Assembly: GCF_026420845.1 (NCBI RefSeq)
Contig: NZ_JAOWCB010000003.1
Location: 248,001-312,000 of the forward strand
Source of the DNA: Streptomyces sp. PR69
GTDB taxonomy: Bacteria > Actinomycetota > Actinomycetes > Streptomycetales > Streptomycetaceae
Length of the DNA: 64,000 nt
Direction: 5' to 3'
The position numbers and the translations under genes are program-made. The notes beneath the pieces are model-generated. The model searched no databases and was not told the DNA's origin. It saw only the letters and a program-made list of their open reading frames with translations. Below, piece after piece: positions 16,129 through 25,573 of the stretch (positions within the stretch are counted from its first letter, which is position 1; every line of letters begins with the position of its first letter).

Positions 16129-16920
16129 TCACAGCGGCAGCAGGTCCGGGCGCTTCGCGGCCACGTGGTCGCCGGAGCTTTCGCCACGGAGGCGGCGGCC
16201 GATCCAGGGGACCAGATGGTCGCGGGCCCAGTGGATGTCGTCGCGACGGACGTCCAGGACGCCGCGCGGCGGCTGCGGGGGCCACGGCTGGTCCGGATCG
16301 GCGGGGATCTCAAGGCCGAGGACCTGGGCGGCGCGCAGGGCGACGCGTGTGTGGCCCTCCGGGGAGAGATGGAGCCGGTCGGAGTCCCAGGCGCGGCGGT
16401 CCTGGACGGACCGCAGCGACCACAGGTCCAGCACCGGGCAGTCGTACCGGTCGGCGATGGCCCGCACATGCGCGGTGTAGGTGGCGATCTTTCCGCGGAG
16501 ATGGCGCAGCACGGGCACGCCCCGCGTGTCGAAGCCGGTGGTCACCATGACGGTGCCGACCGCGCCCACGAGGTCGGCGACGGCGCGCTCGAAGCGTTCG
16601 GCGACGTCGTCCGGGTCCGTGCCCGGGCGGATGATGTCATTGCCGCCGGCGCAGAACGTCACCAGATCCGGGGCGAGTTGTCTGGCCCGGGGGACCTGTT
16701 CCTCGACGATCTGGTCGAGGAGACGGCCGCGTACGGCGAGGTTGGCATAGCGGAAGGCGTGCTCCGGCATGCGGTCGGCGAGCAGGACCGCGAGGCGGTC
16801 GGCCCAGCCGACGTACGTCCCGTCGGGGCCCGGATCGCCCACGCCCTCGGTGAAGCTGTCACCGATCGCCGCGTACGACTCGAATGCGCCCTTGTTTTCT
16901 GTTCTCGAATCGTCTGCCAC
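16129..16920 (-). CDS. SGNH/GDSL-family hydrolase (esterase-like), cytoplasmic
   Basis: This is a 263-residue SGNH hydrolase. All four blocks are visible: AIGDSFTEGVGD with the nucleophilic Ser (block I, near residue 20), a Gly in the NLAVRGRLL segment, AGGNDIIRP with the oxyanion Asn (block III), and SDRLHLSPEGH with the catalytic Asp and His (block V). There is no signal peptide or lipobox, so it probably acts inside the cell on an unidentified ester. ATG 16920 is the only sensible start. It is convergent with the TetR gene across repeat block B. Confidence 0.93.
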   Translation of the reverse strand: MADDSRTENKGAFESYAAIGDSFTEGVGDPGPDGTYVGWADRLAVLLADRMPEHAFRYANLAVRGRLLDQIVEEQVPRARQLAPDLVTFCAGGNDIIRPGTDPDDVAERFERAVADLVGAVGTVMVTTGFDTRGVPVLRHLRGKIATYTAHVRAIADRYDCPVLDLWSLRSVQDRRAWDSDRLHLSPEGHTRVALRAAQVLGLEIPADPDQPWPPQPPRGVLDVRRDDIHWARDHLVPWIGRRLRGESSGDHVAAKRPDLLPL

Positions 16921-17083
16921 AAGGCAGCATCATTCCCCCGCAGATGTGACCTACGCGACCGTAAGGAGGGGTTGACGGCAGGTGATCTTTGCCACCGGTC
17001 AAGTTTCCGCCAAGCCGGAATACCGCCGCGCCCCTCGCGGCGCTGGGCGGCGAGGGGCGCGGACGGCTAGGCGATGGGCGTCG

Positions 17084-17123
17084 GGCTCAGACGCCAGACG
17101 TCAGGCTCAGACGTCAGACCTCA
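17084..17123. repeat. Two tandem 20-bp repeats beside the M23 gene stop
   Basis: GGCTCAGACG-CCAGACGTCA (17084-17103) is followed directly by GGCTCAGACG-TCAGACCTCA (17104-17123), with 18 of 20 bases identical and a further partial copy running into the stop codon at 17128. It could be a slippage product or part of a terminator. Confidence 0.7.
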
Positions 17124-17127
17124 GACG

Positions 17128-18156
17128 TTAGAGGGACACGCCGTGCTGGCGCAGGTACGCCACCGGGTCGATGTCGGAGCCGTACGACGGGCCGGTGCGG
17201 ACCTCGAAGTGGAGGTGCGGGCCGGTGGAGTTGCCGGTGGAGCCCGACAGGCCGATCTGCTGGCCGGCGCTCACGCTCTGGCCGGAGGAGACGGACAGCG
17301 CGGACAGATGGGCGTACTGCGAGTAGGTGCCGTCGTTGTGGCGGATGACGACCTCGTTGCCGTACGCGCCGCCCCAGCCGGCGGAGACGACGGTGCCCGC
17401 GGTGACGGCCTTGACCGTGGCGCCGGTGGCGGCGGCGAAGTCGACGCCGGTGTGGTAGCCGCTGGACCAGCTGGCGCCGGAGGCGCGGTACGGGGTGGTG
17501 ACGCTCGCGCCGGAGAGGGGCGCGGAGAAGCCCGAGGCGCTGGCGGCCGGCTGGGCGGCCTGCGGCTGCTGGGCCTGCTGGGTCTTCTGGGCATCCGTGG
17601 ACTCGGCGGCGGACGCCTTGGACGTGGAGCGCTCGGGAGCGGCCTTCTTCTTCGACGCCTTGGGAGCGCTCTTGGCCTTGCTCTCCGCCTTCGCCTTGGG
17701 CTTCGCCTCGGTCTTCGCCTTCGGCTTCGCGGGGGCGGACTGCGCCGCCGCCTTGCCGTGGAGGGTGAGCTTCAGGCCCGGGTGGATCAGCGACGGGTTG
17801 TCGCCCACGGCCTCGCGGTTGTCCGCGTACAGCCGCTGCCAGCCGCCGCGCACCTCGTGCTCGTCGGCGATCTTGGACAGATAGTCGCCGGGGACGACCT
17901 CGTAGGTGGTCGGCGCGGCCTTGCGCGCCTGCTTCTCGGCCGCGTCACCGGGCTTGGCGTCGCCGGCCGGGGTCTGGGCGGCCGCGGCGGTCACGGCCTG
18001 CCGGGGCGCGGCGGCGGGCGCGGACTTCTCCGCGGCGTGGGCGCCCGCGGCGGACAGCAGCGGGATGGCGATGGCGGCGCCGCCGGCGCCCGCGGCGACA
18101 AAACCGCGGGCGAGCGGACTGCTCTTGGGACGGCGGTGCTTACCCTTCGCGGGCAT
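17128..18156 (-). CDS. Secreted LysM-M23 peptidoglycan endopeptidase
   Basis: This is a 342-residue cell-wall hydrolase. A Tat/Sec-like leader with a basic start (KGKHRRPKSS) and hydrophobic core AAIAIPLLSAAG ends at AHA-AE. A LysM domain lies at about 84-133 (YEVVPGDYLSKIADEHEV...IHPGLKLTL). A Lys/Ala/Pro-rich linker spans about 135-215. The C-terminal M23 domain has the zinc ligands GYHTGVDFA and HLHFEVR, plus YSQYAHLSALSV. It should cleave stem-peptide cross-links during growth, germination or resuscitation. The long 5' leader resembles the cyclic-di-AMP (ydaO) riboswitch class that precedes such hydrolases in streptomycetes. Confidence 0.94.
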   Translation of the reverse strand: MPAKGKHRRPKSSPLARGFVAAGAGGAAIAIPLLSAAGAHAAEKSAPAAAPRQAVTAAAAQTPAGDAKPGDAAEKQARKAAPTTYEVVPGDYLSKIADEHEVRGGWQRLYADNREAVGDNPSLIHPGLKLTLHGKAAAQSAPAKPKAKTEAKPKAKAESKAKSAPKASKKKAAPERSTSKASAAESTDAQKTQQAQQPQAAQPAASASGFSAPLSGASVTTPYRASGASWSSGYHTGVDFAAATGATVKAVTAGTVVSAGWGGAYGNEVVIRHNDGTYSQYAHLSALSVSSGQSVSAGQQIGLSGSTGNSTGPHLHFEVRTGPSYGSDIDPVAYLRQHGVSL

Positions 18157-18165
18157 GGCGAATTC

Positions 18166-18345
18166 CTCTCCGGCGCCTGCGAGGTGAGCTGTCGGGTTCG
18201 GGCTGGAGATGCCCGGCCGCGCGGTGACGCGGCTTCACCCCAAGCCGTCCGGAGCGGCAACTCCGGCGCGGCGACTTACCTGGTTCCCCCGCTCCTGCCA
18301 CGCGTGTGTGGGGTCGTCATTCCGAACGGCGGCAGGATTAGGCGG
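18166..18345 (-). promoter_or_regulatory. Probable ydaO/yuaA cyclic-di-AMP riboswitch
   Basis: Read on the minus strand, the leader holds the conserved blocks of the ydaO motif in order: GGGGGAACCAGGTAAG, then GGGTGAAGCCGC, and finally AACCCGACAGCTCACCTCG followed by CAGGCG, close to the start codon. This is the expected arrangement for the aptamer that switches off cell-wall hydrolase genes when cyclic-di-AMP is high. Boundaries are approximate. Confidence 0.85.
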
Positions 18346-18817
18346 TCCGTCCGGATCGGTCGTGACCGTAAACGAGCCGAGCACAGCGGAACAAGCCTCC
18401 CGATTCCGCAGGCATTGAACGTCGTGATTTCGGCGGGGAATTCTGGTCACCCTCCGTCGATGAAGGCGCTTCAAATTCCCACCTCAGAAAGGAATTCACT
18501 GCCCGGGGCCCGCCACGGACCGTCACGGATATGATGCTGCTCACGTGCGCTTTCCCATCTCCTCTCCAGTCAGGGCACGTTATGGCGAAACGGCTAATTC
18601 GGGCAGAAGTCGACAGTTCCCCTGAATCGCCACTCCGCTCACCGATGCGGCGCTCAGGTGTGCCCGTGGGGGGCTGCGCATGGCAGGCCGGCCTGCCGGA
18701 CAGAACCCGGGTGCGCCTGCCCAGTGAGATCATTTGGCCTGTGAAGTGATGTCGTATGGTCGGGACAACGCCACCGTCGGCTGTCAACGCCGACGCCGTC
18801 ACACGAGGGAGCCCTAA
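18346..18817. promoter_or_regulatory. Divergent promoter region of the M23 and phosphatase genes
   Basis: These 472 bases have lower GC in places (about 18410-18610) than the surrounding genes, as expected for promoters. The leader of the M23 gene starts in the left part, and the promoter of the + strand phosphatase gene lies in the right part, with GAGGGA serving as its ribosome binding site at about 18806. I see no credible reading frame or clear operator. Confidence 0.45.
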
Positions 18818-19630
18818 GTGACGCAGCAGCTGTCGCAGACCCCGTCCACCGAGCCCGAGCTGACCGGAGTCCGCAACTTCCGCGACGTCGGCGGACTGCC
18901 GACCGGGGACGGACGGCAGGTGCGGTACGGACGCCTCTACCGCAGCGGCCATCTGGCACACGCCACGGCGGGCGACGCGACCTTCCTTGCGGGCCTGGGC
19001 CTCCATACGATCTTCGACTTCCGCAACGCGGCCGACCAGAAGCTCGAAGGCCCGGACATCGAGCTGCCGGGCGTGCGCAATGTGAATCTGCCGCTGACAG
19101 ACCCGGCCGACGGCGCGGAGTTCTGGAAGATGGTCCGGGACGGCGATCTCGACGAGCTCAGGTCGATACTGGCCAACGGCAAGGCGGCCGGCCGGATGAC
19201 GGAGACCTACCGGCTGATCATCAAGGAGCGGACCGCGGAGCACAGCCAGGTGCTGCACGCACTCGCGGAGGACAGCGTCCCGGCGCTGATGCACTGCGCC
19301 GCGGGCAAGGACCGCGCGGGGCTGTCGATCGCGGTCGCCCTGCTCGCCCTGGGCGTGGAGCGGGACGCCATCGTGGCGGACTATCTCAAGTCCAACGACC
19401 CGCACCGCCGCTATCTGGTGAAGCGCGGGGACAACGCACCCTCCGGGACGTCACCCGAAGTGATGGACCTGCTCAGCCCGCTGTTCGACGCGCGCACCGA
19501 GTACCTCGACGCCGCCTTCGCCGCCATCGAGGAAACCTGGGGTGACGTCGAGCGGTATCTGAACGACGGGCTGAAGCTCGCCCCGGAGACCCGCGAGCGG
19601 CTGCATTCGCATTTCCTTGAGGATGCCTGA
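18818..19630 (+). CDS. Protein tyrosine/serine phosphatase, lipid-phosphatase-like (DSP type)
   Basis: This is a 270-residue cytoplasmic phosphatase of the Y_phosphatase3 (IphP/LipA-like) family. The N-terminus has the family hallmark VRNFRDVGGLPT, with YRSGHL at about 41-46. The P-loop is HCAAGKDRAG (Cys-x5-Arg) near residues 160-169, and the C-terminal lid matches family length. It may dephosphorylate protein tyrosine, serine or phosphoinositide substrates. The GTG start at 18818 follows GAGGGA. It is monocistronic and convergent with the small membrane gene. Confidence 0.92.
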   Translation: MTQQLSQTPSTEPELTGVRNFRDVGGLPTGDGRQVRYGRLYRSGHLAHATAGDATFLAGLGLHTIFDFRNAADQKLEGPDIELPGVRNVNLPLTDPADGAEFWKMVRDGDLDELRSILANGKAAGRMTETYRLIIKERTAEHSQVLHALAEDSVPALMHCAAGKDRAGLSIAVALLALGVERDAIVADYLKSNDPHRRYLVKRGDNAPSGTSPEVMDLLSPLFDARTEYLDAAFAAIEETWGDVERYLNDGLKLAPETRERLHSHFLEDA

Positions 19631-19647
19631 GCAGCCGTCGGCGGCGG

Positions 19648-19785
19648 TCACTGGTTCTGCCCCCCGAGCAGAAACAGCAGGTACAGGAAGGCCGCGAAGA
19701 GATGGCCCGCCACCAGATACGCAAAGAGCCGCACCACCAGCCCTGTGGGGAATGAACGCTCAGGTTTCTGCCCTGGTTTGCCCAT
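19648..19785 (-). CDS. Small single-pass membrane protein, DUF6126-like
   Basis: This 45-residue protein has a short polar N-terminus (GKPGQKPERSFPTG) and one strong hydrophobic helix (LVVRLFAYLVAGHLFAAFLYLLFLL), so it is an inner-membrane miniprotein. It begins 25 bases after the cupin-XRE gene on the same strand, the arrangement in which DUF6126 proteins usually occur. GTG 19794 is an alternative start, better placed for neither of the weak ribosome sites. It may be a partner or target of the regulator. The function is unknown. Confidence 0.75.
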   Translation of the reverse strand: MGKPGQKPERSFPTGLVVRLFAYLVAGHLFAAFLYLLFLLGGQNQ

Positions 19786-19810
19786 TGATGTCACGATCCT
19801 TTCCCGGGTC

Positions 19811-20458
19811 TCAGATATGCGGATGCACATCGGGGCTCTGCAGCAGCGTGTGGACGAACAGCACCTCGGCGCCTTCGCGCCCGGTCGCCGCCAGCCGGTG
19901 CGGGGTGAGCGAGTCATAGTGGGCGCTGTCGCCGGGGGCGAGTTCATGGACGCTCTCCCCCAGCGTCAGCCGCAGCCCGCCGCGCAGCACATACAGCCAC
20001 TCCTCGCCGGGATGCACCCGTACGAGATCACCTTGGGTGCCGTACGGGATCTCCAGCCGCAGCGCCTGCAACGCCCGCCCGGGCCCGCCTGTCTGGTGAT
20101 ACGTCCAGCCATCGGCCTCGGCGGGCTCCCGGCTGCCCGCCCGGATCACCGGCTCACGCTCCGGCGGCGTCTCGCCGAGCAGCTCGGCGACGGTCGTCCC
20201 ATAGATCCGGGCGAGCGCCAGGAGCATCGGCAGCGAGGGCTGGCGACGGCCGGTCTCCAGCCGGGAGAGATGGGCCGGGGACAGCCCCGCCCGCTGGGCT
20301 GCGCTCTCCAGGGTGAGGCCGCGCCTGCGGCGCAGCTCCCGGAGCCGCGGGGCGACGTCGGGCAGCGCCTCGCCCGGAGCAGACGAGGAGGGGGCAGAAG
20401 AGGCGGAGAAGGAGGCGGAGGAGGCGCCGGGGCGGCGGCCTCCGGGGAGGCTTGGCAT
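19811..20458 (-). CDS. XRE-family regulator with a C-terminal cupin domain
   Basis: This 215-residue regulator has an N-terminal Ser/Ala-rich extension (about 1-32), a helix-turn-helix at about 36-92 (RLRELRRRRGLTLESAAQRAGLSPAHLSRLE), and a cupin domain at about 135-210 (VHPGEEWLYVLRGGLRLTLG...LAPGDSAHYDSLTPHRL) for binding a small effector. It follows the hopanoid operon on the same strand after 77 bases and precedes the small membrane gene. Control of the hopanoid operon is a reasonable inference from position only. Confidence 0.92.
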   Translation of the reverse strand: MPSLPGGRRPGASSASFSASSAPSSSAPGEALPDVAPRLRELRRRRGLTLESAAQRAGLSPAHLSRLETGRRQPSLPMLLALARIYGTTVAELLGETPPEREPVIRAGSREPAEADGWTYHQTGGPGRALQALRLEIPYGTQGDLVRVHPGEEWLYVLRGGLRLTLGESVHELAPGDSAHYDSLTPHRLAATGREGAEVLFVHTLLQSPDVHPHI

Positions 20459-20535
20459 GCCTCCATTCCGCCAGGATCTTTCCTCATGGGCAAATTTCTT
20501 GCCTGTGAGGCAAAAGCGCTCCGCGGACGGCCGAC

Positions 20536-21942
20536 TCAGCGGGCGGCGATCGCCTGCTTCACCAGTGTCTTTCCGAAGTCCCAGATCAGCCCGCCGCCGC
20601 TGTGGGCGTCATCCATGACCGCGGTGAAGGCGGCGAGGAACCGCTCGACCTCGCGTTCGCCGATGATCAGCGGCGGAATGAGCTTGATCACTTCAAGCTG
20701 GTCTCCGGACACCTGGGTGAGAATCCGGTGCTTCTGCAGCAGCGGCACCACCACCATCTGCGCGAAGAGGCCCTTGCGGGCCGCCTGGAGCATAGCCCAG
20801 CGCCCGCGCAGCTTCAGCGAGGACGGTCCGCCGAACTCGATGCCGATCATCAGCCCGCGGCCGCGTACATCGTGCAGCAGCTCATAGCGGTCCTTGAGCG
20901 CGATGAGCCGCGTCTTGAGCAGCTCCCCCGCCGCCCGCGCGCCCGCGACGATCTGCTCGTCCTCGATCACCGACAGCACGGCGAGCCCGGCGGCCATCGC
21001 CTGGGCGTTGGACCCGAAGCTCGCGGAGTGAACGAGCACCCGGTCCATCGACGAGTAGACCTTCTTGAAGATCCAGTCCCTGCCGAGGGTGGCCCCGACG
21101 GGCACATAGCCGCCCGAGAGCGCCTTCGCCACGCAGACCAGATCGGGCTCGACGCCGTCCTCGTGCTGGTACGCGTAGAAGTCACCGGTCCTGCCGAGCC
21201 CGGTCTGCACCTCGTCGGCGATGAGCAGCGCTCCGTGCCGGTGCAGCAGTTCCCGGGCGCCGCGCAGATAGCCGGGCGGCGCCTCGTGCACGCCCTTGCC
21301 CTGGATGGGCTCCACCACCAGGGCGGCCACATCGCCGCGGGCGAGCTCCGCCTCAAGCGCGGCGAGATCGCCCAGCGGCACCGCGGTGTCGGGCAGCAGG
21401 GGGGCGAATCCCTCGCGGAACCCGGGCTCGCCGTTGACCGACAGGGAGCCGACGGTCAGTCCGTGGAAGGCGTGGGAGCAGTACAGGATCCTGGGCCGCC
21501 CGGTGGCGTACCGGGCGAACTTCAGCGCGGTCTCCACGGCTTCGGTGCCGCTGTTGCCGAAGAAGACCCGGTCCAGATGCGGGCTGTGGGCCAGCAGACG
21601 TTCGGCGAGCAGCCCCGGCAGCGGCGGGCAGTCGAAGCGGGTCAGATCGGCGAGTGAGGCGTCCAGGACGTCATGGAGCGCTTTGCGTACGACGGGGTGG
21701 TGCCGGCCCAGGCCCATCACCCCGAAGCCGGCGAGCATGTCCAGATAGTCGTTGCCGTCCGCGTCGAAGAAGTACGCGCCCTCGGCCCGCTCGTAGACCT
21801 TGTCAAAGCCGATGGTGTGCAGCATGCGGGGCAGCTGGTGGTTGAGATGCCTGGTATGCAGCCGGTGGCGTTCGCCGCCGCGCTCCGCGAGGAGTCTGGC
21901 GAGGTCGAAGCCGGTGCCCGTCATATCGCCCGTCGAGGTCAT
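20536..21942 (-). CDS. hpnO: Class III PLP aminotransferase, HpnO-like (aminohopanoid synthesis)
   Basis: This 468-residue ornithine/acetylornithine-type aminotransferase probably converts the ribosylhopane-derived aldehyde to aminobacteriohopanetriol. Visible are [18 protein letters not shown] (PLP phosphate contact), [29 protein letters not shown] (Asp that binds the pyridine N) and [17 protein letters not shown] with the PLP lysine. The length and the N-terminal [21 protein letters not shown] segment fit the hopanoid-cluster subgroup. ATG 21942 overlaps the dxs stop (ATGA). An in-frame ATG at 21924 is a weaker option. It is the last enzyme of the operon. Confidence 0.88.
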   Translation of the reverse strand: MTSTGDMTGTGFDLARLLAERGGERHRLHTRHLNHQLPRMLHTIGFDKVYERAEGAYFFDADGNDYLDMLAGFGVMGLGRHHPVVRKALHDVLDASLADLTRFDCPPLPGLLAERLLAHSPHLDRVFFGNSGTEAVETALKFARYATGRPRILYCSHAFHGLTVGSLSVNGEPGFREGFAPLLPDTAVPLGDLAALEAELARGDVAALVVEPIQGKGVHEAPPGYLRGARELLHRHGALLIADEVQTGLGRTGDFYAYQHEDGVEPDLVCVAKALSGGYVPVGATLGRDWIFKKVYSSMDRVLVHSASFGSNAQAMAAGLAVLSVIEDEQIVAGARAAGELLKTRLIALKDRYELLHDVRGRGLMIGIEFGGPSSLKLRGRWAMLQAARKGLFAQMVVVPLLQKHRILTQVSGDQLEVIKLIPPLIIGEREVERFLAAFTAVMDDAHSGGGLIWDFGKTLVKQAIAAR

Positions 21943-23822
21943 GAGGCGTTCTCCTTGGCGGCCAGTGCAGCGCTGATCTGTCCTGCGATCTCCACCCCGG
22001 TGAGGCCCGCGTCGGCGAGGGCCTCGCTGCGCTTGGCGTGGGCGAGGAACTGCTCGGGGATGCCGAAGGTGCGCAGCGGCATATCCACCTCCGCGTCGCG
22101 CAGCGCCTGGGCGACGGCCGCGCCGACCCCCGAGCTGCGGCTGTTGTCCTCGACGACCGCGGTGAGGCGGTGGCGTGCCGCGAGCGGCGGAAGGTGTGCG
22201 TCCACCGGTTTGACCCACCGCGGGTCGACGACGGTGCAGCCGAGTCCGCGCGCCTGAAGCAGTCCGGCGGCCTCCAGACAGACCCCCGCCAGCGCGCCCG
22301 CCGACACCAGGAGCACTTCGGGGTCCCCGGTGCGGCTGGGCCGGTGCAGTACGTCCATGCCGCCGATCCGGTCCAGCGCGGGGACGGGATCGCCGACGGA
22401 CTCCTTGGGGAAGCGCACGACGGTCGGCGCGTCGTCGACGTCGACGGCTTCGCGCAGCAGCTCGCGCAGCCGCTGGGCGTCGCGCGGGGCGGCGATCCGC
22501 AGTCCGGGGACGACCTGGAGGATGGACATGTCCCACATGCCGTTGTGGGACGCGCCGTCGGCGCCGGTGACGCCGGCCCGGTCGAGGACGAAGGTGACGC
22601 CGCACTTGTGCAGCGCCACATCCATCAGCACCTGGTCGAAGGCGCGGTTGAGGAAGGTGGCGTACACCGCGACGACCGGGTGGAGCCCGCCGGTGGCGAG
22701 GCCGGCGGCGCAGACGGCGGCGTGCTGCTCGGCGATGCCCACGTCCCAGACCCGGTCCGGGAAGCGCTTGGCGAATTCCGTCAGTCCGACGGGCTGCAGC
22801 ATCGCGGCGGTGATCGCCACGACGTCCGGCCGCTCCGCGCCGATCCCGGCGATCTCGTCGGCGAACACCGAGGTCCATGAGCGGCCCTTCGAGGGCGTGA
22901 GCGGCTCACAGGTGTGGGGGTCCATCACGCCGACGGTGTGGAAGCGGTCGGCCTCGTCCAGCAGGGCGGGGGCATAGCCGCGGCCCTTCTGGGTGAGGCA
23001 GTGGACCAGCACGGGGCCGTGGAACCGCTTGGCGCGGCGCAGGGCCGATTCGACGGCGTCGATGTCATGGCCGTCGATGGGCCCGACGTACTTCAGCCCG
23101 AGATCCTCGAACATGCCCTGCGGGGCGAAGGCGTCCTTGAAGCCTTTCTTCGCGCCGTGCAGCGACTCGTACAGGGGGCGGCCGATGACGGGGGTGTGCT
23201 GAAGGACGTCCTTGCCCCAGGCCAGCACCTGTTCATAGCCGTCGGTGGTGCGCAGGGTGGCGAGGTGGTTGGCGAGGCCGCCGATGGTGGGGGCGTAGGA
23301 GCGTTCGTTGTCGTTGACGACGATGACGAGGGGGCGGTCCTTGGCGTCCGCGATGTTGTTCAGCGCCTCCCAGGCCATGCCGCCGGTGAGCGCCCCGTCG
23401 CCGATGACGGCGACGACATGGTCGTCGCGCCCGAGGACCTCATTGGCCTTGGCCAGGCCGTCGGCCCAGCCCAGAACGGTCGAGGCGTGCGAGTTCTCGA
23501 TGACGTCGTGCTCGGACTCGGCTCGGGAGGGGTAGCCGGACAGGCCCCCCTTGGCCCTGAGCCGGGAGAAGTCCTGGCGGCCGGTGAGCAGCTTGTGCAC
23601 ATAGCTCTGGTGGCCGGTGTCCCACAGGACCTTGTCCCTGGGCGAGTCGAAAACCCGGTGCAGGGCGATGGTCAGCTCGACCACGCCGAGGTTCGGGCCC
23701 AGATGGCCGCCGGTCCTGGCCACCGCATGGATAAGGAACTGCCTTATCTCTTCGGCGAGTTCTTCGAGTTCGGCGCGCTCAAGCGCCTTGAGGTCATGTG
23801 GTCCCCGGATGTTCTCCAGCAT
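21939..23822 (-). CDS. dxs: 1-deoxy-D-xylulose-5-phosphate synthase
   Basis: This 627-residue thiamine-diphosphate enzyme condenses pyruvate and glyceraldehyde-3-phosphate in the first step of the MEP isoprenoid pathway. Landmarks are [49 protein letters not shown] followed by the ThDP/Mg Asn in [10 protein letters not shown], and the transketolase pyrimidine domain [16 protein letters not shown] (as VGIAEQHA). Full length is normal. In this operon it would boost C5 units for squalene and hopanoids. A second, housekeeping dxs probably lies elsewhere, as in S. coelicolor. The gene begins 36 bases after hpnH. Confidence 0.96.
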   Translation of the reverse strand: MLENIRGPHDLKALERAELEELAEEIRQFLIHAVARTGGHLGPNLGVVELTIALHRVFDSPRDKVLWDTGHQSYVHKLLTGRQDFSRLRAKGGLSGYPSRAESEHDVIENSHASTVLGWADGLAKANEVLGRDDHVVAVIGDGALTGGMAWEALNNIADAKDRPLVIVVNDNERSYAPTIGGLANHLATLRTTDGYEQVLAWGKDVLQHTPVIGRPLYESLHGAKKGFKDAFAPQGMFEDLGLKYVGPIDGHDIDAVESALRRAKRFHGPVLVHCLTQKGRGYAPALLDEADRFHTVGVMDPHTCEPLTPSKGRSWTSVFADEIAGIGAERPDVVAITAAMLQPVGLTEFAKRFPDRVWDVGIAEQHAAVCAAGLATGGLHPVVAVYATFLNRAFDQVLMDVALHKCGVTFVLDRAGVTGADGASHNGMWDMSILQVVPGLRIAAPRDAQRLRELLREAVDVDDAPTVVRFPKESVGDPVPALDRIGGMDVLHRPSRTGDPEVLLVSAGALAGVCLEAAGLLQARGLGCTVVDPRWVKPVDAHLPPLAARHRLTAVVEDNSRSSGVGAAVAQALRDAEVDMPLRTFGIPEQFLAHAKRSEALADAGLTGVEIAGQISAALAAKENAS

Positions 23823-23858
23823 GGCTGTGCTCCCGCCCCCTCTCTGTCGCCGCCCGGA

Positions 23859-24881
23859 TCACTCGCGTGGTCCCGAGACCGTTTCCCGCGCCGCCCTCAG
23901 GGACTCCTTCAGCGAACCCATCGTGGCGAGCACGGCGGTGGGCTCATAGCCGCAGTGCGCCATGCAGTTGGCGCAACGGGGGTCCTTGCCGCGGCCGTAT
24001 TTGTCCCAGTCGGTCTCCTCGATGAGCTCCCGGTAGGTGGGCACATATCCATCGCTCATGAGGTAGCAGGGGCGCTGCCACCCGAAAAGCGAATAGTTGG
24101 GGATGGCCCAGGCGGTGCAGGGGAAGTCGGCCTTCCCTTCGAGGAAGTCGAGGAACAGCGGCGAGTGATTGAGCCGCCAGCGCCGCCGGTTGCCTCCGGC
24201 GAATGCCTTCCGGAAGAGTTCCCGGGTCTGCTCCACGCCCAGGAAGTGCTCCTGGTCGGGGGCTTTCTCATAGGCGTAGGCGGGCGAGATCATCATCTCG
24301 TCGACCTGGAGCTCGTCATTGAGGTAGTTGAGCACCTCGACGATGGTCTGCGGGGTGTCGGTGTTGAAGAACGTGGAATTGGTGGTGACCCGGAAGCCGC
24401 GCCGCTTGGCTTCCTTGATGGCGGCCACAGCCTCGTCGAAGACGCCTTCCTTGGCGACGGACTCGTCATGCCGTTCGCGCAGTCCGTCGATGTGCACGGC
24501 GAAGGCGAAATAGCGTGAGGGGGTGAACTTCTCCATCTTCTTTCGCAGCAGCAGGGCATTGGTGCAGAGAAACACATATTTCCGCTTGGCGACCAGCTGC
24601 CGTACGATCTCGTCGATCTGGGGGTGCATCAGCGGTTCGCCGCCCGCGATGGACACCATCGGGGCGCCCGACTCCAGCACCGCGCCCACCGCCTGGGCCA
24701 CCGGCATCCGCTGCTTGAGCACGCCCGCCGGGTGCTGGATCTTGCCGCAGCCCTCGCATTTGAGGTTGCAGGCATAGAGCGGTTCCAACTCGACGATGAG
24801 CGGGAACTTCTCGCGCCTGCGGAGTTTCTGTTCAAGAAGGTAGGTCCCGACCCTGATGGTCTGGCGGAGCGGCATGGCCAT
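23859..24881 (-). CDS. hpnH: Radical SAM adenosylhopane synthase HpnH
   Basis: This 340-residue radical SAM enzyme joins a 5'-deoxyadenosyl radical to diploptene to give adenosylhopane. The [4Fe-4S] motif CNLKCEGC lies near residue 40, followed by SIAGGEPLMHPQ. The C-terminal SPASM-like DUF3463 cysteines CANCMAHCGYEPTA are also intact. ATG 24881 is chosen because AGGAGGTG lies seven bases upstream and gives the standard length. The alternative upstream ATG at 24920 lacks such a site. The stop codon of hpnG overlaps that ribosome site, so translation is coupled. Confidence 0.96.
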   Translation of the reverse strand: MAMPLRQTIRVGTYLLEQKLRRREKFPLIVELEPLYACNLKCEGCGKIQHPAGVLKQRMPVAQAVGAVLESGAPMVSIAGGEPLMHPQIDEIVRQLVAKRKYVFLCTNALLLRKKMEKFTPSRYFAFAVHIDGLRERHDESVAKEGVFDEAVAAIKEAKRRGFRVTTNSTFFNTDTPQTIVEVLNYLNDELQVDEMMISPAYAYEKAPDQEHFLGVEQTRELFRKAFAGGNRRRWRLNHSPLFLDFLEGKADFPCTAWAIPNYSLFGWQRPCYLMSDGYVPTYRELIEETDWDKYGRGKDPRCANCMAHCGYEPTAVLATMGSLKESLRAARETVSGPRE

Positions 24882-24886
24882 CTGGC

Positions 24887-25573
24887 TCACCTCCTGGGGA
24901 GCAGCAAAGAACGGTGCCATTCAAAGAAAGCGGGAACGACGGAGCGAAGAACGCGGAAGGCTGATATTCCACCGCGTACCGTGCTGATGCGGACCAGTTC
25001 ATGCTCTGGAGCGTCCACGACCACCCGGACGGCCGCAACCGGACGCGGCCCGGCCGCCAGCGCCGCGCCGAGCGTGGCGGCGGACTCCATATCGACGGCG
25101 AGGGCGCCCGACGCCCTCAGCTCGGCCCTCTCCAGGCCGCGCACGACATGGTCGGAGCCGGTGAGCGGGCCGGTGTGCACGGTACGGCCGGGCACGGCCC
25201 TGGCCACCGCCGCCACCAGCCGGGCGGCGTCCGTACAGCGGGTGACCCGGTCCCCCAGCCGGGTCTCGTCGGCGACGACCAGATCACCGGGGTGCATGCC
25301 GGGGGCCAGCCCGGCGCAGAAGCCGGAGGCGACGACCGCCGCGGCCGCGGCCGCGGGGTCGGCCAGAGCGCGGCGCAGGGACTTCTCCGCGCTCTGCGGC
25401 CCCATGCCGGTGCGCAGCACGGTCGCCGGCGCGGGGCCCCCGTGGCCCCGGCCGCCGCTGCGCAGGGCGAGCTTCTCGATGCCGAGGGCGCAGGCGATCA
25501 GCAGGGGCGACGCGTCGCGCAGCGGCTGCCCGCCGTCCGGCGGTTCGGGGGCTGAGCCCCGGAAGGTCTCCAT
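24887..25573 (-). CDS. hpnG: Adenosylhopane nucleosidase/phosphorylase HpnG
   Basis: This 228-residue nucleoside-phosphorylase-fold protein removes adenine from adenosylhopane, giving (phospho)ribosylhopane. Visible family pieces are LLIACALGIEKLAL at the N-terminus, VVASGFCAGLAPGMHPGDLVVADE and the ribose-binding Glu in ALAVDMESAATLGAAL. It overlaps the shc stop by one base (TGATG) and ends inside the hpnH ribosome site. Confidence 0.9.
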   Translation of the reverse strand: METFRGSAPEPPDGGQPLRDASPLLIACALGIEKLALRSGGRGHGGPAPATVLRTGMGPQSAEKSLRRALADPAAAAAAVVASGFCAGLAPGMHPGDLVVADETRLGDRVTRCTDAARLVAAVARAVPGRTVHTGPLTGSDHVVRGLERAELRASGALAVDMESAATLGAALAAGPRPVAAVRVVVDAPEHELVRISTVRGGISAFRVLRSVVPAFFEWHRSLLLPRR

